A stretch of DNA of 64,000 nt, from NCBI GenBank assembly GCA_019247515.1, contig JAFAOS010000333.1:1-64000 (forward strand). Direction: 5' to 3'. Positions 39,811-48,429 of the stretch are shown one piece after another. The translations under genes and the position numbers were made by a program. Below the pieces are notes generated by a model. It saw only the letters and a list, made by a program, of their open reading frames with translations. It searched no databases and was not told where the DNA came from. Positions within the stretch are counted from its first letter, which is position 1; the number at the start of each line of letters is the position of its first letter. The stretch is from Chloroflexota bacterium. GTDB taxonomy: Bacteria; Chloroflexota; UBA6077; CF-72.

Positions 39811-41670
39811 ATGATCTCCGGTCGCCGACGACCTGCCGCACCCCGCATGGATTTCTCGACGCTCGCGCGGGCGATGGCCTATGCCCGCCGCCATCGGCGG
39901 GTCGCGGTCCTGGCCTACGGCTCGCTGATCATCGCCACGTTCGCGCAGCTGGTCGTTCCGCAACTGGTGAACGTCATCGTCGACACCGTCGTCGGTGGGA
40001 TTCAGGCCGACTCCAGCGCCCGCGCCGTCGCACCCGCGCTCCTCGCGGCGATGATCGCCATCGTCGTCTTCGCCGTGGTGCGCGCGGTCTTCGCGTACGG
40101 CCAGCAGTACAACGCCGAGCGCATCTCCCAGAACATCGCCTTCGACTTCCGCAACCAGCTGTTCGCCAAGATTCAGCGCCTGTCGTTTTCGTACCTGGAC
40201 CGCAATCAGACCGGCCAGCTGATGATTCGCGCCACCGACGACGTCGAGAAGGTGCGCCTGTTCATTGGCCAGGGCCTGGTCATCGCCCTGCAGTCCTGCC
40301 TGCTACTGGTGGCGACGCTGATCGTGATGTGGTTCAGCAATCGCAGCCTGACGCTGGTCGTCCTGCCGATTCTGCCCATCGCGTTCGCGGTGTTCTTCTG
40401 GTTCGGCGGCCTGGCGCAGCCGCTGTTCATGGGCGTTCAGGTCCGTCTCAGCGCGCTGAACACCGTTCTGCAGGAAAACGTCGCCGGATTGAAGGTGGTC
40501 CGCGCGTTTGGTCGCGAACCCCACGAGCAAGCACGCTTCAACCGCTCCGCCGACGCCGTCCTCGAACAACAACTGAAGGTGGGCCGCACGTTCTCGTTCC
40601 TCTTCCCGGTGGTATTTCTGATCTCCAACCTGGGTCAGGCGGCGGTGCTGTATTTCGGCGGCCGCCAGATCATCGGCGGCACGCTCACTATTGGCGAATG
40701 GCAGAAATTCAGTCTGTACCTGGCGTACTTGTTTATGCCCATGGGTCAGTTGGGGTTCATCATCAATCTGATGTCGCAGGCGTCCGCGTCCGCGCAGCGC
40801 ATTTTCGAGATCCTTGACACACGCAACGAAATTGCCAACAAACCCGGTGCCATCGAGCTGGACTCCATCCAGGGCGACATTGAGTTCGACAACGTGACGT
40901 TCCGCTACTTCAACGGCGGTGAGGCGGTGCTCAGCGCGGTCTCGTTCAAGGTCGAGCCCGGGCAGACCGTCGCGCTGCTCGGCGCCACCGGCAGTGGCAA
41001 ATCCACGATCATCAATTTGCTACCGCGCTTTTACGATGTCTCCGGTGGACGCGTGCTGGTGGACGGTCACGACGTGCGCGACGTCACGCTGGAGAGCCTG
41101 CGCGCGCAGGTCGGTATCGTCTTGCAGGAGACGACACTCTTTTCTGGCACCATCCGCGACAACATCGCCTACGGCCGGCCGGACGCCAGCCTGGACCAGG
41201 TGGTCGCCGCCGCGCGCGCCGCCGCCGCGCACGACTTCATCATGGATTTTCCGCGCGGCTACGATACGCCGGTCGGCGAGCGCGGCTCGACCTTGAGCGG
41301 AGGACAGAAGCAGCGCGTCGCCATTGCCCGCGCGTTGCTGACAGACCCGCGCATCCTGATCCTGGACGACTCCACTAGCAGCGTGGACGTGGCCACCGAG
41401 TCCAGGATCCAGGCCGCTCTGGAGCAGCTGATGGTCGGTCGCACGTCGTTCGTCATCGCCCAACGCATCAGCACGGTGCGCAACGCCGATCAGATCCTGG
41501 TGCTGGACAGCGGCGGCGTTGCCGCGTGCGGCACGCATGACGAATTGCTGGAGTCGTCGGAGATCTACGCCGAGATCTACAGCTCACAATTGATCGACGA
41601 TTCTGTGCCAGCCGTCGCCGCGTCCAACGGTCACGTTCACCTGGATCGGGAGGCCCCGGTCGCGCCATGA
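39811..41670 (+). CDS. heterodimeric ABC exporter, subunit 1 (degenerate ATPase site)
   Basis: 619 residues: six-helix exporter domain (about 30-320) followed by an ATPase domain. Walker A GATGSGKST, Q-loop LQETTLF, signature LSGGQKQRVAIARAL, Walker B ILILDDSTSSVD, H-switch region IAQRISTV with Gln where His is usual. Asp replaces the catalytic Glu after Walker B, so its own nucleotide site is expected to be weak. The partner starts at its stop (ATGA, 41667-41670). Together they resemble TM287/288-type multidrug or lipid exporters. Confidence 0.93.
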   Translation: MISGRRRPAAPRMDFSTLARAMAYARRHRRVAVLAYGSLIIATFAQLVVPQLVNVIVDTVVGGIQADSSARAVAPALLAAMIAIVVFAVVRAVFAYGQQYNAERISQNIAFDFRNQLFAKIQRLSFSYLDRNQTGQLMIRATDDVEKVRLFIGQGLVIALQSCLLLVATLIVMWFSNRSLTLVVLPILPIAFAVFFWFGGLAQPLFMGVQVRLSALNTVLQENVAGLKVVRAFGREPHEQARFNRSADAVLEQQLKVGRTFSFLFPVVFLISNLGQAAVLYFGGRQIIGGTLTIGEWQKFSLYLAYLFMPMGQLGFIINLMSQASASAQRIFEILDTRNEIANKPGAIELDSIQGDIEFDNVTFRYFNGGEAVLSAVSFKVEPGQTVALLGATGSGKSTIINLLPRFYDVSGGRVLVDGHDVRDVTLESLRAQVGIVLQETTLFSGTIRDNIAYGRPDASLDQVVAAARAAAAHDFIMDFPRGYDTPVGERGSTLSGGQKQRVAIARALLTDPRILILDDSTSSVDVATESRIQAALEQLMVGRTSFVIAQRISTVRNADQILVLDSGGVAACGTHDELLESSEIYAEIYSSQLIDDSVPAVAASNGHVHLDREAPVAP

Positions 41671-43574
41671 TGGTTGGCAACCGCGACTGGCTCTTCCAGC
41701 AGGAGACCAGCAAGCCAACGGCTGTCGCTTCGACGCTCGGGCGCTTCTGGAGCTACTTCCGCCAGTACTCCTTCGTGCTGGTCGTCGAAGCCGTGCTGGT
41801 GATCACCACCACCTACTTGCAGGTGCTGGTCCCCAATCTCATCGGCCAGGCCGTCGACTGTTTCCTCACGCCGGCCACGCAGGTCAACGCCGCCGAGACG
41901 TCCGAGGCCCACTGCTGGCTCACCACCATGCCGGCCACCGCCACCACGGCCGATTACCTGCAAGGCCTCGGCCTGCTGGTACTGCTGATCGCCGGCATTT
42001 ACGTCGTCAGCGCAATGCTGACCGGTTTCCAGTTCTACTGCATGACGTACATGGGCCAGAACGTGCTGCGGACATTGCGCGAGCAGGTGTTCGCGCATAT
42101 CCACCGCCTGTCTTTCGGCTACTACAGCAAGCACGAGGCGGGCGACGTGATGAGTCGCATCACCAGCGACGCGGACACGGTCCAGCAAGCCATCGGCTTC
42201 CCACTCGTCGGCGTCGTGCAGGGAGTCCTGCTGATCGTGTGGATCGCCTACACGATGCTGACCCAGAGCCTGGTCCTCGCGCTGGTTGCGCTGTCGGTCA
42301 CTCCAGTCATGTTTCTGACCACCTCGTGGCTTTCCGCGCGCGCCCGCAACGCCTTCCGCCAGGTGCGACGCAGTGTCGGCAGCGTGAACGCCAGCCTCCA
42401 GGAGAATCTGTCGGCGGTGCGCGAGGCGCAGGCATTCAACCGCGAGGACCAGAACATCGAGTCATTTTCGGAGTCCAACGCCGCGAGCCGCGACGCCAGT
42501 ATCCAGGCCGTGGCCTACACCAGCGCTCTCCAGCCGAGCCTGGAGGCGCTCGGCTACGTGGCGGTGGCCCTGGTCGCCGGCGTCGGCGGCCTGATCCTCT
42601 TGAGCGGACAGACCATCGCCGGCACGACGGTTTCTCTCGGACTGATCGTCGCTTTCATCGCCTATACACAGCGCTTCAACCAACCCATCTCGCAGATTTC
42701 GGCGATGTGGACCAACGTGCAGAGCGCCATCGCCGGTGGCGAGCGCATCTTCGGCTTCCTCGACCTGGTGCCCGATCTCCAGGACGCGCCGGACGCGCGC
42801 GAGATGCCACCCGTCGAAGGCCGAGTCGTGTTCGACCACGTCTGGGCCGAGTACGAACCCAACCGGCCGGTGCTACGCGACGTGAACCTGGTCGCCGAAC
42901 CTGGTCAGATGATCGCCATCGTCGGTCCAACCGGCGCGGGCAAGACCACCATGGCCAACCTGATTCCGCGCTTCTACGACGTCTCAGACGGCGCGGTCAC
43001 CATCGACGGCATCGACGTCCGGTCCGTCAGCGCGCGCAGCCTGCGTTCCCAGATCGGCATCGTGCTGCAAGAGTCGTTCTTGTTCAGCGACACGGTCATG
43101 AACAACATCCGCTACGGTCGGCCGACCGCCAGCGATGAGGAAGTCATCGCCGCCGCGGAACTGGCCCGCGCCGACGCGTTCATCCAGCGCTTGCCCGATG
43201 GCTATCAAACCGTGCTTGGCGAGCGCGGCAGCGGACTCAGCCTGGGCCAGCGGCAATTGCTGGCCATCGCGCGGGCCGCCCTGGCCCAGCCCCGCGTGCT
43301 GATCCTGGACGAAGCCACGTCGTCAGTGGACACGCGCACGGAGCGCCTGATCCAGCGCGCGTTGGAGGAGCTGCTCCACGATCGCACGTCGTTCGTGATC
43401 GCCCACCGTCTGAGCACCATCCGCCATGCCGACCAGGTGCTGGCGGTCAGGGACGGGGAGATCGTCGAACGCGGCACGCATGACGAGCTGCTGGCCGCGC
43501 GCGGCTTCTACTACGAGCTGTATATGCGCCAGTTCCGTCGCGACATCGACTTTACCGAAGCGCCCGCCGCGTAA
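41667..43574 (+). CDS. heterodimeric ABC exporter, subunit 2 (canonical ATPase site)
   Basis: 635 residues, same architecture. Walker A GPTGAGKTT, Walker B LILDEATSSVD with the catalytic Glu, and H-loop IAHRLSTI. Its signature motif is LSLGQRQLLAIARA instead of LSGGQ. The odd signature would face subunit 1's Walker B lacking Glu, making one degenerate and one competent site, as in known asymmetric exporters. An extended outer loop (about 65-100) precedes helix 2. Confidence 0.94.
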   Translation: MMVGNRDWLFQQETSKPTAVASTLGRFWSYFRQYSFVLVVEAVLVITTTYLQVLVPNLIGQAVDCFLTPATQVNAAETSEAHCWLTTMPATATTADYLQGLGLLVLLIAGIYVVSAMLTGFQFYCMTYMGQNVLRTLREQVFAHIHRLSFGYYSKHEAGDVMSRITSDADTVQQAIGFPLVGVVQGVLLIVWIAYTMLTQSLVLALVALSVTPVMFLTTSWLSARARNAFRQVRRSVGSVNASLQENLSAVREAQAFNREDQNIESFSESNAASRDASIQAVAYTSALQPSLEALGYVAVALVAGVGGLILLSGQTIAGTTVSLGLIVAFIAYTQRFNQPISQISAMWTNVQSAIAGGERIFGFLDLVPDLQDAPDAREMPPVEGRVVFDHVWAEYEPNRPVLRDVNLVAEPGQMIAIVGPTGAGKTTMANLIPRFYDVSDGAVTIDGIDVRSVSARSLRSQIGIVLQESFLFSDTVMNNIRYGRPTASDEEVIAAAELARADAFIQRLPDGYQTVLGERGSGLSLGQRQLLAIARAALAQPRVLILDEATSSVDTRTERLIQRALEELLHDRTSFVIAHRLSTIRHADQVLAVRDGEIVERGTHDELLAARGFYYELYMRQFRRDIDFTEAPAA

Positions 43575-43578
43575 AGCC

Positions 43579-44106
43579 GTGGACGTGCCGTCGATCACGT
43601 CGGAGCGACTGGAACTGGTGTCCATGTCGACGGAGTTCATGCGCGCCTGCGTCGAGGGCAATCTGGCGCATGCCGCGGACCTGATTGGCGCCACACTTCC
43701 GGCCTCCTGGCCGGGCGCCGCGGTGCGAACGATGCGCAGACGGCTGCGTCAGCTCGCCGCCGATCCCACCGAGCAGCCATGGCTGCTGAGGGCCATGCTC
43801 ACGCGCACATCGCCGACAACGCTGGTGGGCCGCGTCGGCTTCCACGCGCCTCCGGACGCGCGCGGGGCGGTCGAGGTCGGCTATGCGGTGGAACCCGAGT
43901 ACCGACGCCAGGGATTCGCCAGCGAAGCCGTCGAGGCGTTGCTGGACTGGGCGGCTCGCGAGCATGGCATCAGCTGGTTCGTGGCCAGCGTCGGTCCCAA
44001 CAATCTCCCGTCGCTGGCGCTGGTCAAGCGCGTCGGCTTCATCCGGACTGGCACGCGGTGGGACGACGAGGACGGCGAGGAGCTGGTCTTCGAGCTCCAT
44101 CGCTGA
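43579..44106 (+). CDS. GNAT family N-acetyltransferase
   Basis: 175 residues from GTG 43579, five bases after the exporter stop. The RimJ/RimL-type pattern is present: SERLELVSMS at the start, VEVGYAVEPEYRRQGFASEAVEALLDWA (motif A, acetyl-CoA loop RRQGFA) and WFVASVGPNNLPSLALVKRVGFIRTG (motif B). The acceptor is unknown. Probably co-transcribed with the exporter. Confidence 0.9.
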   Translation: MDVPSITSERLELVSMSTEFMRACVEGNLAHAADLIGATLPASWPGAAVRTMRRRLRQLAADPTEQPWLLRAMLTRTSPTTLVGRVGFHAPPDARGAVEVGYAVEPEYRRQGFASEAVEALLDWAAREHGISWFVASVGPNNLPSLALVKRVGFIRTGTRWDDEDGEELVFELHR

Positions 44107-44121
44107 GCTAGGCTAAGCGCC

Positions 44122-44691
44122 GTGCCAGATCGAGATCCGTCCGTCAGCCTCGCCGCGCTCTTCCGCCTGTTCCTCAAAATCGGCCTGTCCTTCGGCGCGG
44201 GCACCGGCATGTCCGCGGTGCTCCAGGAGGAGCTCGTCCACAAACGGCAGGCCATGCCCCGCCGCGAATTCGTCGCGCTGTTCGGTCTGGCGCGCCTGGT
44301 CCCCAGCGGCTCGATGACCGCGCTCGCCGTGGGCATCGGCTACCGCTATCAGCGTTGGCTCGGCACAGTCGCCGCGCTGACGGCCATGATCCTGCCGGGG
44401 TTCGTCCTGACCGTGCTGCTGACCGTCGTGTACACGCTGCTGGCCAACAGCACCGCGCTGCGCGTCATCAACCTGACGCTCATGCCCGCCGCGCTGGCGA
44501 TCGTCGTCGTCTCGGCCTTCAACCTGGGCCGCGAATTCTTCACGCCGTCGCTGGAGCTGGGCCTGGTCATCGCCGGCGGGGTGAGCGTTCTGCTCTTCGG
44601 CCTGAACCCGTCGCTGGTGCTGCTCGCCGGCGGAGCCATCGGCGCCATCGCCCTCGGCAATCGAGACGACACCCGTCAGGCCAGCCGGTGA
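44122..44691 (+). CDS. chromate transporter (CHR) family, N-half protein
   Basis: 189 residues from GTG 44122. A single CHR domain with about five or six membrane helices. It begins LFLKIGLSFGAGTGMSAVLQEELVHKR and includes ARLVPSGSMTALAVGIGYRYQRWLG and the Pro-Gly turn in MILPGFVLTVLL. Short CHR proteins act in pairs with opposite orientation. The canonical FGGP is replaced by FGAG, so chromate specificity is uncertain. The second gene overlaps the stop (GTGA). Confidence 0.85.
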   Translation: MPDRDPSVSLAALFRLFLKIGLSFGAGTGMSAVLQEELVHKRQAMPRREFVALFGLARLVPSGSMTALAVGIGYRYQRWLGTVAALTAMILPGFVLTVLLTVVYTLLANSTALRVINLTLMPAALAIVVVSAFNLGREFFTPSLELGLVIAGGVSVLLFGLNPSLVLLAGGAIGAIALGNRDDTRQASR

Positions 44692-45224
44692 CGCTCGGCC
44701 AGATGCTGGTCCAGCTGTTCGTGGCGAACCTGTTGACGTTCGGCAACGGCACGGTGATGGCCGCCATCCTGCAGCAATCGTTCGTCCAGCAAGCTCAGGT
44801 GCTGAGCAACGATCAACTGCTGTACGCCTTCGCGCTGGCGCGCGTGACGCCGGGTCAGGCGAACCTGTACGTGGCGTCGATCGCGTACATGATGTTCGGG
44901 CTCCCGGGCTCGGTGCTGAGCATACTGGTCATCGCGCTGCCCAGCTATCTGATGATTCCGCTGCTGCACAGCTACGAGTTCTTCCGCGGCAATCGACTGG
45001 TGTTGAACATGGCGCGCGGCCTTGCCGCCACCGCCGTCGGCCTCCTGCTGGCCACGACGTGGAACCTGGCCAGAGACTCGATGACGGCGCCGGTGACCTG
45101 GATCGTGCTGGCGCTCGGCCTGGCGCTGCTGGTATTCACCCGGCTGCCAACGGTGGTGAGCCTGCTGGCCGCAACCGGGGCGGGCATGATCCTGGTGCTG
45201 GCCACAGGCCTGGTCACCCCATAA
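44688..45224 (+). CDS. chromate transporter (CHR) family, C-half protein
   Basis: 178 residues from GTG 44688, overlapping the first CHR gene. A second single-domain CHR protein: LFVANLLTFGNGTVMAAILQQSFV, FALARVTPGQANLYVASIAYMMFG, then a hydrophobic half. The two together equal one full-length ChrA. The anion carried (chromate, sulfate or another) cannot be read from sequence. Confidence 0.85.
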   Translation: MTLGQMLVQLFVANLLTFGNGTVMAAILQQSFVQQAQVLSNDQLLYAFALARVTPGQANLYVASIAYMMFGLPGSVLSILVIALPSYLMIPLLHSYEFFRGNRLVLNMARGLAATAVGLLLATTWNLARDSMTAPVTWIVLALGLALLVFTRLPTVVSLLAATGAGMILVLATGLVTP

Positions 45225-45281
45225 GCCTGGCGGTCGCGTCAGGCCATCGGGGTTGCAGGGGTCACACACATATCTGCCCCC

Positions 45282-45630
45282 GGGTCCCCTCCCACGAACA
45301 TAGTGCCGTCGACACCTGTACTGACGACTCCACAGGGAGGGAACAGTTTTCATTGCCCGCCGGCGGGTGTGGGACCGATGGCGTCCTCGAGCCCACCCTG
45401 GGTGCCCCACTGGATACACAAACGTCTGGCCCCACCTTGGGTCCCCTCCCACGAGAATGTGCCGTCGACACCTGTACTGACGACCCCACAGGGAGGAACA
45501 GTTTTCATTGCCCGCCGGCGGGTGTGCCACCCATGGCGTCCTCGAGGGCCACTATCGTCAAGCCCACCCTGGGTGGGCCCAGTGGACACACAAATGTCTG
45601 GCGCCCACCCTGGGTCCCCTCTGGGGTACA
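45282..45630. repeat. repeat array 3 (inverted copies of the array 1/2 family)
   Basis: Two units of about 95 bases (45282-45374 and 45440-45540), read on the minus strand, match the long units of array 1: TGAAAACTGTTCCC, GTCGTCAGTACAGGTGTCGA and TCGTGGGAGGGGACC. On the plus strand they show GGTCCCCTCCCACGA, GCCGTCGACACCTGTACTGA and CAGTTTTCATTGCCCGCCGG. Between and after them are fragments (GCCCACCCTGGGTCCCCTC). Array 3 fills the 412-base gap between the CHR gene and the PPOX-type gene; no gene is seen in it. Confidence 0.9.
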
Positions 45631-45636
45631 CCACCG

Positions 45637-46059
45637 TCAGGCACTCGGCGGCCGCACCAGGCGGTCGATCTTGATGCGGATCAGCACCCGGTTTTCCGTC
45701 TCCATCCGCTGACGAAACGCGTCGGCCTGGGTATCCTGCCCGCGGCGGCCGTAGTACGCCGCCAGCAACGGCATCGCCTCCGGCAGGCGGGTAATCGAAG
45801 CCTGACCCTCGACGTGCAGCCACGGCCCTGGCCAGCGCTCGTCCATCAGACACAGCACCGCCCGGGGGTCGCGCGTCAGGTTGTACGTCTTGGCGTTCCT
45901 GGCCCGCGTCGCGGTCAGCACGTCGCCGTTGTCGTCGGCGATGACGGCCATCGGGGACGACTGCAATCCGCCGTCCTTGCGGCGAGTGATGAGCACGGCG
46001 CGGGTCGTCTTCGCCGCGAACTGCTTGAGCATGTCGAGGTCGCTGGTTGGAAGCGGCAT
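45637..46059 (-). CDS. PPOX-class flavin/F420-dependent oxidoreductase
   Basis: 140 residues with a split beta-barrel fold: FAAKTTRAVLITRRKDGGLQSSPMAVIAD, VLTATRARNAKTYNLTRDPRAVLCL and VEGQASITRLP. Members of this size bind FMN or F420 and reduce small molecules. ENRVLIRIKIDRLVR is the usual last strand. F420 use is suggested by the subfamily but unproven. Its start is divergent from the winged-helix gene; downstream it runs into repeat array 3. Confidence 0.87.
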   Translation of the reverse strand: MPLPTSDLDMLKQFAAKTTRAVLITRRKDGGLQSSPMAVIADDNGDVLTATRARNAKTYNLTRDPRAVLCLMDERWPGPWLHVEGQASITRLPEAMPLLAAYYGRRGQDTQADAFRQRMETENRVLIRIKIDRLVRPPSA

Positions 46060-46165
46060 ATCGGCTATTGAAGCCTACCCGCGGCATTCAACCAGGATGT
46101 AACCCGAGCAGCGACGTCAACACCCCAGACCATGCGTTACTTTGAGCCAAGGGGCATCGTCGAAC

Positions 46166-46546
46166 ATGCATTCTTTGGCGAGCGTTCAACACATCGATCC
46201 AACTCCGATGCTTGTCGCACGCGCGTACGACCGCGTCATGCGCATCGCCGACCTGGAGCTGGACCCGGATTGGCACGCGGTGAGCCGCGGCGGCCGCCAG
46301 ATCACGCTGACCCGTATCCAGTTTCAGCTGCTGGCGTTGCTCGCGAAGCATGTCAACCAGGTGGTCGGCTATGACGAGCTGGTGGCCGAAGCCTGGGGTC
46401 ATGCCGACGAGCAGTCCCCGTCGAGCCTGGTCAAATCGCACATCTCGCGCTTGCGCCGCAAGCTCGGCCTGGCGCGGCTCGGCCCGCTGGTAATCAAGGC
46501 CTCCCCCGGCCAGGGCTACATGCTGCGGCTGCGCGCGACGAGCTAG
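46166..46546 (+). CDS. stand-alone OmpR-type winged-helix DNA-binding protein
   Basis: 126 residues from ATG 46166 (TTG 46142 and ATG 46208 are alternatives). The only domain is an OmpR/PhoB output domain: ADLELDPDWHAVSRGGRQITLTRIQFQLLALLAKHVNQVVGYDELVAEAWG, then SSLVKSHISRLRRKLG and SPGQGYMLRL. There is no receiver before it, so activity is not set by phosphorylation of this chain. It stops 5 bases from the convergent signal-peptidase fusion and could regulate the nearby secretion block. Confidence 0.85.
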   Translation: MHSLASVQHIDPTPMLVARAYDRVMRIADLELDPDWHAVSRGGRQITLTRIQFQLLALLAKHVNQVVGYDELVAEAWGHADEQSPSSLVKSHISRLRRKLGLARLGPLVIKASPGQGYMLRLRATS

Positions 46547-46551
46547 CCAGC

Positions 46552-47859
46552 TCAGGGTTGGTCGGGCGCGCCGACACTTGCCGCCCGCGCCGTGTTGACG
46601 CTCGGGCTCCCGGATTGGAGCACGCTCATGTCTGCGAGCGGCCAGTAGCGCACCCACGCGCGCCCCACCAGGTTCTCGACTGGCACGAACCAGCCGAAGT
46701 GCGAATCCAGACTTTCGGGCCGATTGTCCCCCAGCACGAAGTAGCTGTCCGGCGGCACGGTCGCGTACTCGCCGGTTGTCGGAAAGCGGTAGTCAGCGGC
46801 GAACTGTATGTAGGACTCGGCCAGCGGCGCGTCGTTCACAAAGACGTGCCCGTCGTGTACCGCCACCCGGTCGCCCGGCAGACCGATGACGCGCTTGATG
46901 TAATCGACCCCCGGCTCGACTGGCGAATCGAAAATGGCGATGTCGCCGCGCTGGGGTCCGCCAAACATGTAGTCGATCGAACCCTGGTGTGTGGTCGGCA
47001 GCAGGTGTTCCAGCGGAGACCCGTCAACATGCAGGTACGCCAACCGGTTGACGACCAGCACCTGGCCACTGCTGAAGTTTGGCTGCATGCTGATGCCTTC
47101 GACGCGGAAGTTCTCGACTGCCGTCCGTCCGGCGAAAATCAAGACTCCGGCCACGATCGCCGCCTGGACGAGCTCGCCACCGACCTGCAAACCGCGTTCG
47201 GTATTCGCCCGAGCGAAGCGACCGAGCCGCGTTCCCATCGATGGGCCGGCCGGCGGCGCGCCTGTATCTCGAACCTCACCCGGTGGCGCGGTCTGCTCCG
47301 CGGGAATCTCCGCGAGGCCGAGGTCACACAAGCGCAGCAGTGTTGTTACGCAGCACCGGACTCCGTGGCGTCGGACCAGATCCTGGATGCTGCGCTGCCC
47401 GTCGACGTCCAGAAACAGGCGAATCGCCGCGCGCGTCAACGTGATCTCCAGCTCGTCGCGTAGCTCGGGTTGGACCACCAGGCGCGGCACCGCCGTTGGA
47501 GCCCGCAAGCGGCTCATCCAACCCTGCAGCGGGCTGGTGCTGAGTCGCTGGATGCCTCCGACAAAGTCCCAGTCGGCGTCAATTTCGGCCGTGAGTGTTG
47601 CGGAGCCATCGAAGAATTCGAAATTCCCGCGTTCGCTCACGCCGCTGACGATCAGCTCCAACGCGGACAGACCGTGCTCGTCGTCGATGCCCGCCGCGAC
47701 GATCCGGCCGTCCTGTAGTGACAACTGGCCCACCCAACGCTCGTTGGAGATCAACAGGTCGCCGGTCTTGCCGAGGTCAGCCAGAAATTGCGCCAGCGGC
47801 GCGAAATGAATGCTGGAGAACGAGCCGGTCAGGTCCGCCATACCTGGGGGACGCGTCAT
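46552..47859 (-). CDS. lepB: DUF4388-signal peptidase I fusion protein
   Basis: 435 residues from ATG 47859. N-terminal DUF4388-like domain (about 5-105: LTGSFSSIHFAPLAQFLADLGKTGDLLIS, GQLSLQDGRIVAAG, GNFEFFDG), a middle segment with LFLDVDGQRSIQDLVRRHGV (DUF4388/PATAN-associated type), a membrane helix (about 228-245, LVQAAIVAGVLIFAG), then the S26 peptidase: catalytic Ser in VEGISMQPN, Lys in DYIKRVIGLPGD, and box E in FVLGDNRPESLDS. It should cleave signal peptides outside the membrane, with a cytoplasmic domain of the kind found in signalling proteins. The neighbouring divergent operon encodes several exported proteins. Confidence 0.92.
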   Translation of the reverse strand: MTRPPGMADLTGSFSSIHFAPLAQFLADLGKTGDLLISNERWVGQLSLQDGRIVAAGIDDEHGLSALELIVSGVSERGNFEFFDGSATLTAEIDADWDFVGGIQRLSTSPLQGWMSRLRAPTAVPRLVVQPELRDELEITLTRAAIRLFLDVDGQRSIQDLVRRHGVRCCVTTLLRLCDLGLAEIPAEQTAPPGEVRDTGAPPAGPSMGTRLGRFARANTERGLQVGGELVQAAIVAGVLIFAGRTAVENFRVEGISMQPNFSSGQVLVVNRLAYLHVDGSPLEHLLPTTHQGSIDYMFGGPQRGDIAIFDSPVEPGVDYIKRVIGLPGDRVAVHDGHVFVNDAPLAESYIQFAADYRFPTTGEYATVPPDSYFVLGDNRPESLDSHFGWFVPVENLVGRAWVRYWPLADMSVLQSGSPSVNTARAASVGAPDQP

Positions 47860-48429
47860 GAGCGCCGACTCACTATAAACCGCGTGCACTGCGACTGAGT
47901 GACCCAGGGCGGATACTCAACGGGACTGCAACATTGTGCACTTCCCCCGACGGGTACGGAGTCGTATGGTGGGCAGGGACTATCCGACCCACAACCCGCA
48001 CCAACAAGCCACAGGCTCCTGACCCCCGAGCGCTGTGCGAAGAAGCCTGCACGCTATCTCGCACTTGCGAGAGAGCCCCTGCGTTGTCAACTCGAGGAGG
48101 TCGGTTCGGCACACTTGTGCTAATTCCGCATTTGCGTTCTGCCACGCACAATCGCACGGCCGGAGGGTGGCGGCCAGCCTGGCGCCACCCTCAGGTTGTG
48201 GCCGCGCCGGACAGCTCCATCCGCGGACCGCCCACTCGAGCAGGTTGAAGGAGTGAACGTAGAGCGCGCCCGCGAGAGGGGGCCCCTCTGGGCCTCACCG
48301 AAAGAAGCCCCCAATCGCCAACGTCCCAGGGTCCAGGGCCTGATGGGCTCAGTCAGTGGTGTCGCGCGGTAGCCCGACGCTTAGCCGCTGCTTTTTCCCC
48401 GGAATCCCGGAACAGGAGCATTTTGAGCA
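47860..48429. other. 570-base divergent intergenic region with four hairpins
   Basis: This separates the signal-peptidase fusion from the secreted-protein operon and must carry promoters for both; a TATAGT word lies just upstream of ATG 47859 on the minus strand. Hairpins: TCTCGCA-CT-TGCGAGA (48057-48072), GCACA-CT-TGTGC (48109-48120), GAGGGTGGCG with CGCCACCCTC (48163-48192) and AGAGGGG-G-CCCCTCT (48275-48289). The first two share a GCA-CT-TGC-like tip. No gene and no known riboswitch is recognised. Confidence 0.6.

Noticed and set aside
48241-48372. Short leader peptide frame starting at GTG 48254 after AGGAG
   Set aside because: The AGGAG abuts the GTG with no spacer, so it cannot serve as its ribosome binding site, and the 39-codon product shows nothing notable.
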